Source of the DNA: Campylobacteraceae bacterium
Lineage (GTDB): Bacteria > Campylobacterota > Campylobacteria > Campylobacterales > Sulfurovaceae
Direction of reading: 5' to 3'
DNA: 49,064 bases
Assembly (NCBI GenBank): GCA_027038275.1
Contig: JALVXC010000065.1
Location: 1 to 49,064, forward strand
The position numbers and the translations under genes were made by a program. Below the pieces are notes generated by a model. The model was not told the origin of the DNA. It made no database searches and saw nothing but the letters and a program-made list of their open reading frames with translations. Below, piece after piece: positions 32,423 through 40,855 of this stretch (positions within the stretch are counted from its first letter, which is position 1; each line of letters opens with the position of its first letter).

Positions 32423-32773
32423 ATGGCTAGTGGTAAAATGGCTGTTGGTGAAGCTGTTATTGAGTTTTATGCTTCACTTGATACTATTAAAGATTATTAT
32501 GAGAATAGGGGTTATAGAAAAATCTCACTTCTTCACAAGGCTCTCAAAGAGAAGCTTGGTTGGAAGATGGGCTATGATACTTTTCGGTATCACTTTAATA
32601 AAGAGTTTAAGAAGAGTAAAAACTCTTCTAAGGAGCAGAGTAATAAAAATAGTGAGGCTTCCTCTTCAAAGAAGAAAGCTCATGAGCCTATTATTGCTAC
32701 TTTTTCTATGAGTGATATTAAGCCTTATAATCCTCATACTTCTCCTATTGATGAGAGTAGGATTTTGAGGTGA
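32423..32773 (+). CDS. traK: TraK-like oriT-binding accessory protein
   Basis: From the ATG at 32423, preceded by GAGAGGTGA, the 116-residue protein begins MASGKMAVGEAVIEFYASLDTI. KISLLHKALKEKLGWKMGYDTFRYHFNKEFKKSK follows, the pattern of RP4 TraK and related small relaxosome proteins (a conserved domain ending in YETFxRHVKR-like sequence). A Ser/Lys-rich linker and a short tail complete it. TraK bends and wraps oriT DNA beside nic. An upstream extension of the frame (from 32360) has no ribosome-binding site. It is followed by a strong terminator and stands alone, whereas RP4 has traK-traL-traM together. Confidence 0.82.
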   Translation: MASGKMAVGEAVIEFYASLDTIKDYYENRGYRKISLLHKALKEKLGWKMGYDTFRYHFNKEFKKSKNSSKEQSNKNSEASSSKKKAHEPIIATFSMSDIKPYNPHTSPIDESRILR

Positions 32774-32788
32774 GGGTGGTTTTTTATT

Positions 32789-32821
32789 ATCTCTCTATTT
32801 TTTAGAGAGATAGTTTTTTTT
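32789..32821 (+). terminator. Intrinsic terminator after traK
   Basis: ATCTCTCTA (32789-32797) pairs with TAGAGAGAT (32803-32811), followed by AG and eight T. It is a clear rho-independent terminator in the plus direction. Confidence 0.85.
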
Positions 32822-32842
32822 AGGTATTGAGTTTCTCTTTTT

Positions 32843-33667
32843 TTAGAATAGTCTTCCTGTTGCGAATATCTCTAGTTCTTTGTTAGTGTAGAGTAGTTTA
32901 TTCTCTATGGTATCGCAGGGTAGGGTGATTTTTTTTGGTTGGGGGTGTTGTTCTATTTGCAAATCATTAGTGGCTCTATTTTGTTTCTCGTTTTTCTCTT
33001 CTTCTTTTTTTATTTGGTTATGGTTTTGGGTTTGTCTATTTGAGGCGTTCATAATATATTTTGGGGTGTACCATATTGAGAATTTTTCATTGGATAGGGC
33101 GTTACCGTGGATTACCTCTGCTGATATTCCCAATAGGGATAGTTGGATAAAGCTCATGTGTACGCAGAGTATATCTACATCTATTGCTTGTACTTCCATT
33201 ATATTTTGGTATTCAAATCCATACTCTCGTTTTATTATATCTGCTCTTGCTATTATCATTACTCCAGAGCCACAGCATGGCTCTACTATTGACTCTTTGT
33301 TTTTGATTGGCTCTCCTAGAATGGAAGCCATAAAGTTTGATATGTGGTATGGGGTGAAGAATTGACCTTTATATTTTGAGCCTAGATTTAGGTTCATAAA
33401 GCATTCACCTAGAAAGTCACCCATTTTATCCTCTAAGCCCATTGCTAGGTAGCTTAGGAGTTTTGGGAATATTTCGGCTATATTTTTTTTATATTTTGAG
33501 ATGGTTTGCAGGTACTCTTTTTCAAGCTCTTCACTTCTTAGGAAGGGTTGGTATAGGCTTATAGCTGTCATTTTACAGAAGTCTGTGAAGAGTTCCCATG
33601 CTTGGAACTCATAGCAGTTTGACTCTATTAGTTTTATAAACTCATTTTGTGCTTTTTTATAGTTCAT
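32843..33667 (-). CDS. N6-adenine methyltransferase-like protein, catalytic motif not visible
   Basis: The 274-residue protein has an N-terminal helical part, GQFFTPYHISNFMASIL (about 100-116) and VEPCCGSGVMIIA (SAM-binding motif I, about 127-139), then AIDVDILCVHMSFIQLSLLGI, as in HsdM-type enzymes. The expected NPPY/NPPF motif is absent: the strand after HGNALS reads FSIWYTPKYIM. Plasmid and ICE relatives show the same change, so methylation activity is doubtful. The C-terminal third is polar and Gln/Asn-rich. It is the third gene of a minus-strand operon below structured element B and would enter a recipient early, where DNA modification or antirestriction genes are common. Confidence 0.8.
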   Translation of the reverse strand: MNYKKAQNEFIKLIESNCYEFQAWELFTDFCKMTAISLYQPFLRSEELEKEYLQTISKYKKNIAEIFPKLLSYLAMGLEDKMGDFLGECFMNLNLGSKYKGQFFTPYHISNFMASILGEPIKNKESIVEPCCGSGVMIIARADIIKREYGFEYQNIMEVQAIDVDILCVHMSFIQLSLLGISAEVIHGNALSNEKFSIWYTPKYIMNASNRQTQNHNQIKKEEEKNEKQNRATNDLQIEQHPQPKKITLPCDTIENKLLYTNKELEIFATGRLF

Positions 33668-33690
33668 TTTTTTATACCTTTTCTCTTTTT

Positions 33691-33882
33691 TTAGTAGATT
33701 ATTTCGATAGAGTCATCATCAAGGGTATCTGTTTGCAAGAAGCGTTTTATCTCCTCTTTTGCCTCATCTATATCACTACATTTTAGGTAGAGGACATCTT
33801 CGCTTCCATCTATCACTACAAAGAAGCTTTTTTTACTCTTTTTGTGGTTATTGTTTTGTGGGTTTAGTACGGTTTGGCTCAT
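33691..33882 (-). CDS. Small acidic hypothetical protein (63 aa)
   Basis: The protein has a polar N-terminus (MSQTVLNPQNNNHKKSKK) and then a compact block, SFFVVIDGSEDVLYLKCSDIDEAKEEIKRFL, of beta-beta-alpha appearance. GGAGAAG lies before the ATG. It sits nine nt after the previous gene and 23 nt before the methylase-like gene, so the three form one operon. No family is recognised. Confidence 0.6.
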   Translation of the reverse strand: MSQTVLNPQNNNHKKSKKSFFVVIDGSEDVLYLKCSDIDEAKEEIKRFLQTDTLDDDSIEIIY

Positions 33883-33891
33883 GCTCTTCTC

Positions 33892-34251
33892 CTACATCTC
33901 AAATAGGTTTAATTGGATAGGTTTAGTTGATACTTTTTCTAAATCTATCTTTTCACCAATTTTTTTAAAGAGGTATCTTTTTATCTCTCCATAAGAGGCA
34001 ACACCTTTAGCACTATTTACAAAGATTGAGTGGTAGCCTGTAGAGGTAAATGCTTCAAATCCTCTACTTAGGGCATGAAAAGCAAAGTGAGATAGGTTTG
34101 TGCTTTTAGAGTAGAGGGGTTGGTAGATTACGGCAAAGCTTAGGTGATTTATCTCAAAGAAGAGGGTATAGATTAGCTCTTTACCTCTTTTATTGATTGA
34201 CCCATTTAGTAGGCTCTTTTTTTCATATACTTTATAGGGTATGCTACACAT
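33892..34251 (-). CDS. Hypothetical protein (119 aa), first gene of the leading-region operon
   Basis: The start is ATG at 34249-34251, with AAAGGA about ten nt upstream. A longer frame to 34356 would run into structured element B and lacks a ribosome-binding site. The protein has no membrane segment; it contains LIYTLFFEINHLSFAVIYQPLYSKS and FHALSRGFEAFTSTGYHSIFVN, and ends PIQLNLFEM. No known family is recognised. It starts 57 nt from the edge of structured element B, comparable to the DUF2958 gene beside element A, suggesting both are driven or controlled by the elements. Confidence 0.65.
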   Translation of the reverse strand: MCSIPYKVYEKKSLLNGSINKRGKELIYTLFFEINHLSFAVIYQPLYSKSTNLSHFAFHALSRGFEAFTSTGYHSIFVNSAKGVASYGEIKRYLFKKIGEKIDLEKVSTKPIQLNLFEM

Positions 34252-34307
34252 AATTTTTAAATCCTTTCTATTCTTTTTTATAGAGATACAAACTCTTTTA
34301 TGATTGA

Positions 34308-34969
34308 TTTTCTTGTTTATGAGCGTTTTGAATCCCCTCCTTTTTTTATTTTCCAAGGTGGAGAGGGTTTTAGCTCATATTCAAGATTTTCTCGTCCAAT
34401 CACTCTTCGTTATCCCTATTGACGAATGAGGAAGAGATAAAAAATACTTAGTTTGGAATAAAACACTTTTTATTCCAAAGTCAGTATTAACGTAGTGGTT
34501 TTAGCTAGAGTGTAGTGAGGAGTATGGGGTAACTAAGTGTGAGTGGATGAGAAGAGCCAGAGTAACAAAACGCTCTTTACCTTGAGAAGAAAATAAAAAG
34601 ATATGAAAGAATCGGAACGATAGTGTAGATTTTCCGATTGAATTGAATAAGTGATTAAAAAGGAACTTAGAAAATATTTGGCTCCTCTTTAGCTATGACC
34701 TTTTATAAGTGTCTGTGCAACGAACAGCGAAACAGTTGCTTATAAAAATTGGGGCATAGATGAAGAGGAGGTCAATATTTTATCAGTAGTGGAATGGGGG
34801 TTTCATTTTTTTAGGAACAGCGTGGAGAAAAAAAGGAAAGTCTTGTTCTACGGTCTCTTTTTAATGGCTTGTTCAATAGCTTAGGGATTAGAACACGAAG
34901 TGCGACGTACCATGTACTCGCCTTGGAACGGAGTGGAAAGGTTCAAGCCCGACCCGTAGGGGAAGCCCC
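34308..34969. other. Structured element B (about 660 nt), leading-region candidate ssDNA promoter or large structured RNA
   Basis: It aligns with element A at both ends and contains an additional domain related to element C. Stems visible: ATGAGC (34318-34323) with GCTCAT near 34373; CCCCTCC with GGAGAGGG; GTTATCCC (34409-34416) with GGGGTAAC (34526-34533); TTTGGAATAAAA with a matching arm near 34474-34485; AATCGGAA with TTCCGATT near 34610-34640; AATAAGTGATTAAAAAG (34646-34662) with 34857-34873; CTCCTCTTTAGCTATG (34682-34697) with 34755-34770; and the terminal GGGG-AAG-CCCC hairpin (34959-34969). Several differ in sequence from A or C while keeping pairing. No coding frame is credible. It lies about 2 kb into the predicted leading region, upstream of minus-strand genes. 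Confidence 0.68.
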
Positions 34970-35036
34970 CCTATATGATACTTAAATGAGTATATAAACT
35001 TCACAGAATGAAACATTATGTTAAGCAAACTCAAAT

Positions 35037-35936
35037 TCATAACTTTTCAAGGATATTATCAAACTTAACAAAATATTCTTTATAATCCTTGACATTAACC
35101 CCACGCCTTTCAATATATTTTGTATTAAATCTTTGTACAGCATAAAATAATGAAGCAAACAACATATACTCTTTCATATGTTTTATTTCAATTTTACTTG
35201 AATTAGCATTACTATAAGCATTGAGTAAAGTAGTTAAGTAGTCAATGTTTAGGGTACTATCATTATTGAAACACCAACTATTAGCAACAACACTTAAATC
35301 AAAAATTGAATCACCAGTACATGACTCAATAAAATCAAAAACACCTGTTAATTTATCATTCACAAACTTAGCATTATCAGGAAATAAATCTCCATGAATA
35401 ACACAATTATTATTTACCTTCAAATTTTGAATCAACTTATATCTTTTCATAAAATTATCTTTAGTAGATTTATCAAAAGATGAAATTTGAATATTATTCA
35501 GCATATTTTTTAATTGACTTTGTGTGTATAAATTAGGGTTTATCGAGTTCAATCCAGTTGTCTGTTTATGAAATTTACCCAAAAAATCTCCTATTTGATT
35601 AATCTGTTTTAATGAAGGATAACAAATAGACTCTCCTTCAAGATAACTAAATAAGCCAATTGGCTTATCATTAAAAAACTCTATTTGTTCTTTCGATAAT
35701 AAAAATTTTGGAATAGGTAAATTCTCTAATACATTAAGCAGTTCTATCTCATTTCTCAAAATTTCTTCATCTGCAAATTCATAAATTTTAAATATATATT
35801 TTTTACTTTCATCCTCTCCTATATATGTAGTATCAGAAATTCCATCTATAGTTTGTTTTAAACTTAGAAAAGTAAAATTATACTTTTTAAGTAATTTGTT
35901 AACCTGTTCTATATCAATTAATGTTCTTACACCCAT
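35037..35936 (-). CDS. Homoserine kinase (ThrB type II)-like APH-fold kinase
   Basis: The 299-residue APH-fold kinase has NCVIHGDLFPDNAKFVNDKLTGVFDFIESCTGDSIFDLSVVANSWCF, with catalytic HGD at 181-183, Asn188 and metal-binding Asp201. This block is close to the homoserine kinase II family (VIHADLFPDN..., GLIDFYFACTD, AWCF), which makes O-phosphohomoserine for threonine. The N-terminus (IDGISDTTYIGE) also fits. A biosynthetic kinase is odd on a plasmid, and here the gene directly follows (9 nt) the TIR-STAND receptor in an operon, with GAGGATAAG before the ATG. It could be a recruited paralogue acting in immunity, a resistance-type kinase, or a hitch-hiking metabolic gene. Confidence 0.75.
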   Translation of the reverse strand: MGVRTLIDIEQVNKLLKKYNFTFLSLKQTIDGISDTTYIGEDESKKYIFKIYEFADEEILRNEIELLNVLENLPIPKFLLSKEQIEFFNDKPIGLFSYLEGESICYPSLKQINQIGDFLGKFHKQTTGLNSINPNLYTQSQLKNMLNNIQISSFDKSTKDNFMKRYKLIQNLKVNNNCVIHGDLFPDNAKFVNDKLTGVFDFIESCTGDSIFDLSVVANSWCFNNDSTLNIDYLTTLLNAYSNANSSKIEIKHMKEYMLFASLFYAVQRFNTKYIERRGVNVKDYKEYFVKFDNILEKL

Positions 35937-35945
35937 TTCTTATCC

Positions 35946-38435
35946 TCAAATTAATAAATCAATATTTTTAATACATATCCAATAATTTTTTTTATTTATC
36001 TTAAATGTATTTAATATATGCTCAGGGGAATCAAAATTATCTAAAATATAGCTACCAATACTATATTGATTACTATCTACAATATTTCTAGCTTCATAAA
36101 ATAATTCTTGATTATTAAAAAGTAAGCTTTTATTATAGAGAATTGCTGCTTTCGCATAATATTTTTGATATTTATCTGCTGTATATAATGCTATTTCAAA
36201 AAGTCTCTTCGCATTATCTATATTTCCCCTAGAAACTTCCATTATGGCTTGATTATTAAAATAATAACATTTCACTTCCATATTTATGAAATTTACTCTC
36301 TCTTCAATCTCTTCATTTTCTACAGATACTTTATGATAAACCATATAATTACTATGAATAACTTCAATCATACTTTCATCAAAGATTGACTGCTCATTTC
36401 TTAATACCTTTTCATATATGGGTGCTAAGATATTTTTTGCTTTTTTATAATCTCCTTTAGAGAAATAATAAATAGAAAGAGTATTACTCACTATGTAAAT
36501 TTTCACCTGATTAGGATAACCTTGGTATATTTCTATAGAACTATTTAAATACTGTTCTGCCTTTTCAAAGTTTTTTAAATCATCCACATAAACTCTACCT
36601 ATTGTATAGTAAAAATAAGCTGTTTGCATCTCATTAAAATCATTATTTTCCAGATACTTATTAATTACTTCTATAGCCTGATTCCATTTTGAATCACCTT
36701 TACTCATAGATATATAATTTAAAATATCATCAAATTCTGCATAATTTTCATTTATTAAAAATTCAATTATTTCAAACGAAACTTCCCTACTATTAAAATA
36801 GTAGAAATTTTTATACAACTCTTGAATGAAAATATGATGAGTTGTATTGTATTTAGAAAATATCCAATTTAATATTTGTTCTATTCCCTCTTCATCATCC
36901 ACAAAGTAATCTTCACTACATTGTTCTTCATCGATAAGCCAATCATAAAGTGTTTTATGAAAAAACTCTACTTTCTCATTATTTATATAAATTAATGAAC
37001 CTATAGAATCTTTTACTCTCTTCATCTTTTTTTTATTCCAACCCAATATCTCTCTTAAATATTTTAAAGGTAAAGAGGTCCTAGTTGCAACCATGAGTTG
37101 AAAAACTTTTTCTTGATTCTCTTCATACTCTTTAATATCTGGGAATTGTCTTAGAAAATACTGTTCATAAACCCCACTTAACTCATTTGGAAAAGTATCA
37201 ATCTCTTCAACAGATACACTACCATTCTTGATTGCAGAAAGTACCTCATTAATATAAAGCATATTATTTTGACTTTTCTTCACAAGCACTCTCAGCATAT
37301 TACTTTCAATATCCCCTAACTCTTTAGTAATTATTTTTTCTATATCTTTACTATTTGCATCCGTATCTCTTGTATCAAGTACCATAGGAGAAAACTTTGA
37401 TAATGCTATTTTTAAATTAGGTTCAGGTCTACTGACAATAAGTAGTCTCAACCATTTAGGTAGTTTTTCAAACTCATTAGCTATTAAATGGATAATTCCA
37501 AATTTTTCATCTTCAATCTCATCTAAACCATCAATTATATAAATATGATTATTTGGGGGAACTTCAATTTTATTCATAGGTTCAAGAATTATTTTTTGAA
37601 AAAAATCTTTAAGATTCTTAGAATACTTTTGATATTCATCATTACTTATTTTTTCAATTTCTCTTTTATAATTTGGTAATTGTGTTGACATATGATATGC
37701 AAATGTTTTTATAAGTTCTAGTGGACTTCTTCTTAAGACACTATCATATTGACAGAAAAAAACACCTGCAATATTTGGTAATATATGAATAGCATTCGCA
37801 ACTATAGCTGTCTTTCCATACCCTGCTTTAGCTGTAATCCATAATACTGATGAAGCTTTAGAATCGTTTAACCAAGTTAAAATTTTACTATATATCCATT
37901 CTCTTCCTATAAATTTTTTAGTTTGTTTTACAATATCCAAATCAAAGTTTTGAGGTTCTAATAACTTAACTAAAGAATGATTTGAACTCGTTTCAATTAA
38001 CTTATTATTTTCCTCTAAAATAGCTATCAACTTTTGTAAATAAATTTGATATAACTCCTCATTAAACTCATCAGCATCTTTATCCCAAATATTTATCATA
38101 TCTATCCATTGTAAACGACAAATTGATAATGGAGGGGTAACCATTTCTAACATAACAGGAATAATTGGCTTATTTTCTAAAATTGCATAAGAAATTTCAT
38201 TAAGACAAAATCCATTAGGTCTTCTAACAGCATGTTCTGTCATGAAAAATACAACTTCATCATTTGATGATAAAGCATCTTCTAACATATGCTCCCAATC
38301 AGATTTTATTCTTATATTCTCTGTATCTAACCAAACTTGAAAACCTTTGCTTTCTAAATCATCTTTAATTCGCATAATAAAATCAACATACTTTTGAGGT
38401 TTTCTTCCATATGATATAAAAATTTTTTTCTTCAT
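35946..38435 (-). CDS. TIR-STAND NTPase-TPR protein (bacterial NLR-like immune receptor)
   Basis: The TIR domain (residues 1-140) begins KIFISYGRKPQKYVDF and has LSSNDEVVFFMTEH and CLNEISYAI, with Glu80 at the NADase position. A NACHT/STAND NTPase follows: GREWIYSKILTWL, WITAKAGYGKTAIVANA (P-loop about 200-215), HIYIIDGLDEIEDE (Walker B near residue 315) and LLIVSRPEPNL (sensor). A winged-helix-like segment (LPLKYLREILGW) and a TPR-type repeat region (about 590-830) complete it. Such proteins detect a phage component through the repeats and then use TIR to destroy NAD+ or make a signal. The start is ATG 38433-38435 with AGGAG. It is followed by the homoserine-kinase-like gene. Confidence 0.9.
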   Translation of the reverse strand: MKKKIFISYGRKPQKYVDFIMRIKDDLESKGFQVWLDTENIRIKSDWEHMLEDALSSNDEVVFFMTEHAVRRPNGFCLNEISYAILENKPIIPVMLEMVTPPLSICRLQWIDMINIWDKDADEFNEELYQIYLQKLIAILEENNKLIETSSNHSLVKLLEPQNFDLDIVKQTKKFIGREWIYSKILTWLNDSKASSVLWITAKAGYGKTAIVANAIHILPNIAGVFFCQYDSVLRRSPLELIKTFAYHMSTQLPNYKREIEKISNDEYQKYSKNLKDFFQKIILEPMNKIEVPPNNHIYIIDGLDEIEDEKFGIIHLIANEFEKLPKWLRLLIVSRPEPNLKIALSKFSPMVLDTRDTDANSKDIEKIITKELGDIESNMLRVLVKKSQNNMLYINEVLSAIKNGSVSVEEIDTFPNELSGVYEQYFLRQFPDIKEYEENQEKVFQLMVATRTSLPLKYLREILGWNKKKMKRVKDSIGSLIYINNEKVEFFHKTLYDWLIDEEQCSEDYFVDDEEGIEQILNWIFSKYNTTHHIFIQELYKNFYYFNSREVSFEIIEFLINENYAEFDDILNYISMSKGDSKWNQAIEVINKYLENNDFNEMQTAYFYYTIGRVYVDDLKNFEKAEQYLNSSIEIYQGYPNQVKIYIVSNTLSIYYFSKGDYKKAKNILAPIYEKVLRNEQSIFDESMIEVIHSNYMVYHKVSVENEEIEERVNFINMEVKCYYFNNQAIMEVSRGNIDNAKRLFEIALYTADKYQKYYAKAAILYNKSLLFNNQELFYEARNIVDSNQYSIGSYILDNFDSPEHILNTFKINKKNYWICIKNIDLLI

Positions 38436-38485
38436 TTCTAAAACTCCTAATTAGATTTTTTTAAGTGGTCTTGACAATGGGGTAC

Positions 38486-38515
38486 ATTATACATCTCTAT
38501 GAGAATAGCTAATAA
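38486..38515 (-). promoter_or_regulatory. Likely promoter of the TIR-STAND operon
   Basis: On the minus strand TTATTA (38510-38515) and TATAAT (38486-38491) are separated by 18 bp, about 50 bp upstream of the ATG, in the gap after the RyR-domain gene. Confidence 0.55.
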
Positions 38516-38540
38516 ACGCTTTATAGTTTCTCTCTTTCAT

Positions 38541-40367
38541 CTACCCCTCCACAATCTCAAACCCACCCCGAGCCAAATATTCAGGGATATAATAGACCGA
38601 ATCCATGTCATACTTATAGGTTTTTTTAATAGTATCATTATCAAAATTCTCTAAAGGCAGTAAACAATAATGCTCTTTAGCATCTTTATTCTTTTGACTA
38701 CTATAATCCCAACCATTTAGATATTGGAAAGCACACCAACGATTGTGTTCTGACCTTGCTACTTTGTCAAAAAGTGTCTCAAATGAAGTTGGAAAATCAT
38801 CAACCTTATAGTTTTTAAATCTTGCTTCTATTGTGTTAATATCTTCTAGTTTACTATTAAATCGCTCTCTATTTAGCTTTAAAAGCTCTTCTAGTCTTTT
38901 TTCTGCTTTTACTCTTTTGAGACCAAAAGCCAAAAGTTTAATATCCATATGTATCGCTTGGGTTTTGTTAGTATCTTGTTCATGTGGCGTAATATCTAAC
39001 CAATGTTCATTTAATTTTTTTTGAACAACATCTTTCTCTCCCTGATAATCATTATGAATCAACTTAGCTATCAAATCGAGCTTTTCATCAATCAAAATCT
39101 CTTTAGTCGAAGTCGTTCTAATATTTCCAAAGGAGTAAAAGTTCTTAAAAGCTTGATTATCTTTGTCTATCTCTTCACCTAATCCTAAATTGTGTTCTAA
39201 TGCAAAAAGAACTTTGGTATTAAACCTATTATGACCAATATCTTTGATATAGGTGGTATCTTGCAGATTGATTGCAATATCAAGATTTTTCTCCTCATTA
39301 GTTGTGGCAATTAGAACATTAGTCAAATTATCACTGTGCCAAATAGGGTCTTCATAAAACTCCAAAGTCTCACTATCAATATCTTTAGCACTGATAGTTA
39401 GATGAGGAATCTTGTCTATCTTAGGAAAGAGTTTTCTGATTCTATCTCGAAATTTTGTAGAGTTTTCACCTATAAAATGTAGATTTAGCCTATTTTGATT
39501 GGGAAGTGTAGAGAGAAATGAGATATGATAAACAAGTTCAACAGCCAAATCAGAATCACCAACTAAGATTATATTAAAGTCTTCATCCGTCTTAATAATA
39601 TTGGTCATATTTCCTAAAATAGTATGTTCTAAAAAGAGTTTTTTTACCATATTTTCATATAGAGAGTAGGTTACAATATTTACATGCTTATCTTTCTCTT
39701 TTCCAATTACATCTTGCTTAAAAAGCACATTCAAATCTCGATTTTGAATACAGACATGAACCGTTTGATTTTTATCTTCACTATTTTCAATTTTACTCAT
39801 AAGAAACTTACCTAAAGCAATGTTTTTTCTATCATTTCCTGTAGAGATAATACACCTCTCCATCTTATCTAAATCAAGACTTTCAATAGCACCTTTAGTA
39901 TTGTACTCACTTATCGTAGCAAAATCTTTCTCTTGAAAATACTCTAAATAGGTGTTGTTTCTATCTTTTTCTATAATAATTGTAGATTCTTTGTCCTGTT
40001 CATTTTTTAAGAAACTAACATTCTGTTCACTCAATCCTACTATCAAGGTATAGCTATCTCTCTGTATAGCCTTTATATGCCACTTATTAAAATATTTTGA
40101 GAAAAACATAATAAAAAAACCAAATGAAAAAGTTGCAATACCTAAAAATCTAGCAATATCTAAAAGCCAATAAGTATCATCATTCCACTCTGCTACAAAA
40201 AGTCCTAAAGTATTATTGATACTACCTAAAAATGAAGAAGTACCAACATTAAGGAAACCAATTAGACCAAAAAAAATGGTTGCAGATATTAGATATTTTA
40301 GTATCTTTTCTCTGTTCTTTTTTAAATTATATGGTTGGATTTTTTTGTAACTTAGTAGGCTTATCAT
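38541..40367 (-). CDS. Membrane TrkA-N-like protein with C-terminal RyR domain
   Basis: Two or more N-terminal membrane segments (about residues 24-47 and 66-90) are followed by two Rossmann-like regions, YTLIVGLSEQNVSFLKN (about 106) and FNIILVGDSDLAVELVYH (about 263), resembling the regulatory nucleotide-binding part of K+ transport proteins. The last 75 residues (SEHNRWCAFQYLNGWDY, then CLLPLENF and YIPEYLARGGFEIV) fit the bacterial RyR domain, thought to sense nucleotides. Proteins with this combination appear in predicted conflict systems. It lacks a P-loop or nuclease. The start is ATG with AAGGGA. It reads toward the TIR-STAND operon, which has its own promoter, so it may or may not be part of the same system. 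Confidence 0.78.
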   Translation of the reverse strand: MISLLSYKKIQPYNLKKNREKILKYLISATIFFGLIGFLNVGTSSFLGSINNTLGLFVAEWNDDTYWLLDIARFLGIATFSFGFFIMFFSKYFNKWHIKAIQRDSYTLIVGLSEQNVSFLKNEQDKESTIIIEKDRNNTYLEYFQEKDFATISEYNTKGAIESLDLDKMERCIISTGNDRKNIALGKFLMSKIENSEDKNQTVHVCIQNRDLNVLFKQDVIGKEKDKHVNIVTYSLYENMVKKLFLEHTILGNMTNIIKTDEDFNIILVGDSDLAVELVYHISFLSTLPNQNRLNLHFIGENSTKFRDRIRKLFPKIDKIPHLTISAKDIDSETLEFYEDPIWHSDNLTNVLIATTNEEKNLDIAINLQDTTYIKDIGHNRFNTKVLFALEHNLGLGEEIDKDNQAFKNFYSFGNIRTTSTKEILIDEKLDLIAKLIHNDYQGEKDVVQKKLNEHWLDITPHEQDTNKTQAIHMDIKLLAFGLKRVKAEKRLEELLKLNRERFNSKLEDINTIEARFKNYKVDDFPTSFETLFDKVARSEHNRWCAFQYLNGWDYSSQKNKDAKEHYCLLPLENFDNDTIKKTYKYDMDSVYYIPEYLARGGFEIVEG

Positions 40368-40437
40368 GATTTTCCCTTATTAAATTAATATAACAAGTAT
40401 AATATATTTATTATTCAGATAAGATATAGAAATTTGC

Positions 40438-40460
40438 TTCTCCAAAAAATCTAAAAAAGA
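40438..40460 (+). repeat. Promoter-region repeat, copy 1
   Basis: TTCTCCAAAAAATC followed by an A-rich end also occurs at 40841-40863, each about 40 bp upstream of a plus-strand gene start. It could be a shared operator or an ancestral duplication. Confidence 0.45.
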
Positions 40461-40496
40461 CCCCTTAAAATCATCTAAAAATCATAAGGATTGAAG

Positions 40497-40802
40497 ATGA
40501 ACAGATACACTACAAGACATGGAAGAAAACGGCTAAGACAACGTTTAGGCTTAAAGAAAAAAGCTCATGCTCGACATATACAAAAAGTTTTAAGAGATGG
40601 GCTTGTTGAGTATAGAGATATGGAGAAAAAGATTCTTTATGTTTGGTATGACTGCCACAAATATATCTTTTCTAACTACAAAAACTTGGAAGCTCGTTTA
40701 ATTACAGTTTTTCCAAGAGACAAGAAACAGTCTCTCTCTAATCATAGAAATCATCTAACACCTTTCTCATTGATGAAGCTAGATGAGTCTCGAAGTGCAT
40801 AG
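40497..40802 (+). CDS. Small basic hypothetical protein (101 aa)
   Basis: The ATG at 40497-40499 is preceded by AAGGA with a six-nt spacer; a TTG two codons earlier is weaker. The protein begins MNRYTTRHGRKRLRQRLGLKKKAHARH, very basic, and then has KILYVWYDCHKYIFSNYKNLEARLITVFP, a beta-rich half. This resembles a widespread family of about 100-residue proteins of unknown function with RHARKRxxxRLG near the start, which look like compact ribonuclease-toxin (RelE/BECR-type) folds; that is a guess from pattern. It stands alone, divergent from the RyR gene, and is followed by a palindromic AT-rich hairpin. Confidence 0.55.
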   Translation: MNRYTTRHGRKRLRQRLGLKKKAHARHIQKVLRDGLVEYRDMEKKILYVWYDCHKYIFSNYKNLEARLITVFPRDKKQSLSNHRNHLTPFSLMKLDESRSA

Positions 40803-40815
40803 GCATTTTAAATTC

Positions 40816-40855
40816 TATTTTTTTGGAAGAAAATATATTTTTCTCCAAAAAATCC
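40816..40855. terminator. AT-rich palindrome, terminator or operator
   Basis: TTTTTTGG and CCAAAAAA arms enclose GAAAA/TTTTTC arms around TATA, spanning most of the gap between two plus-strand genes. It could terminate the first or control the second; its right arm overlaps the repeat at 40841-40863. Confidence 0.45.

Noticed and set aside
34252-34356. N-terminal extension of the 119-residue protein to 34356
   Set aside because: The extension runs into structured element B and has no ribosome-binding site; ATG at 34251 has AAAGGA.
34308-34969. Group I or group II intron, or tRNA
   Set aside because: No intron domain V or P7-type core, no intron-encoded protein, and no cloverleaf could be made despite a T-loop-like GGTTCAAGC.
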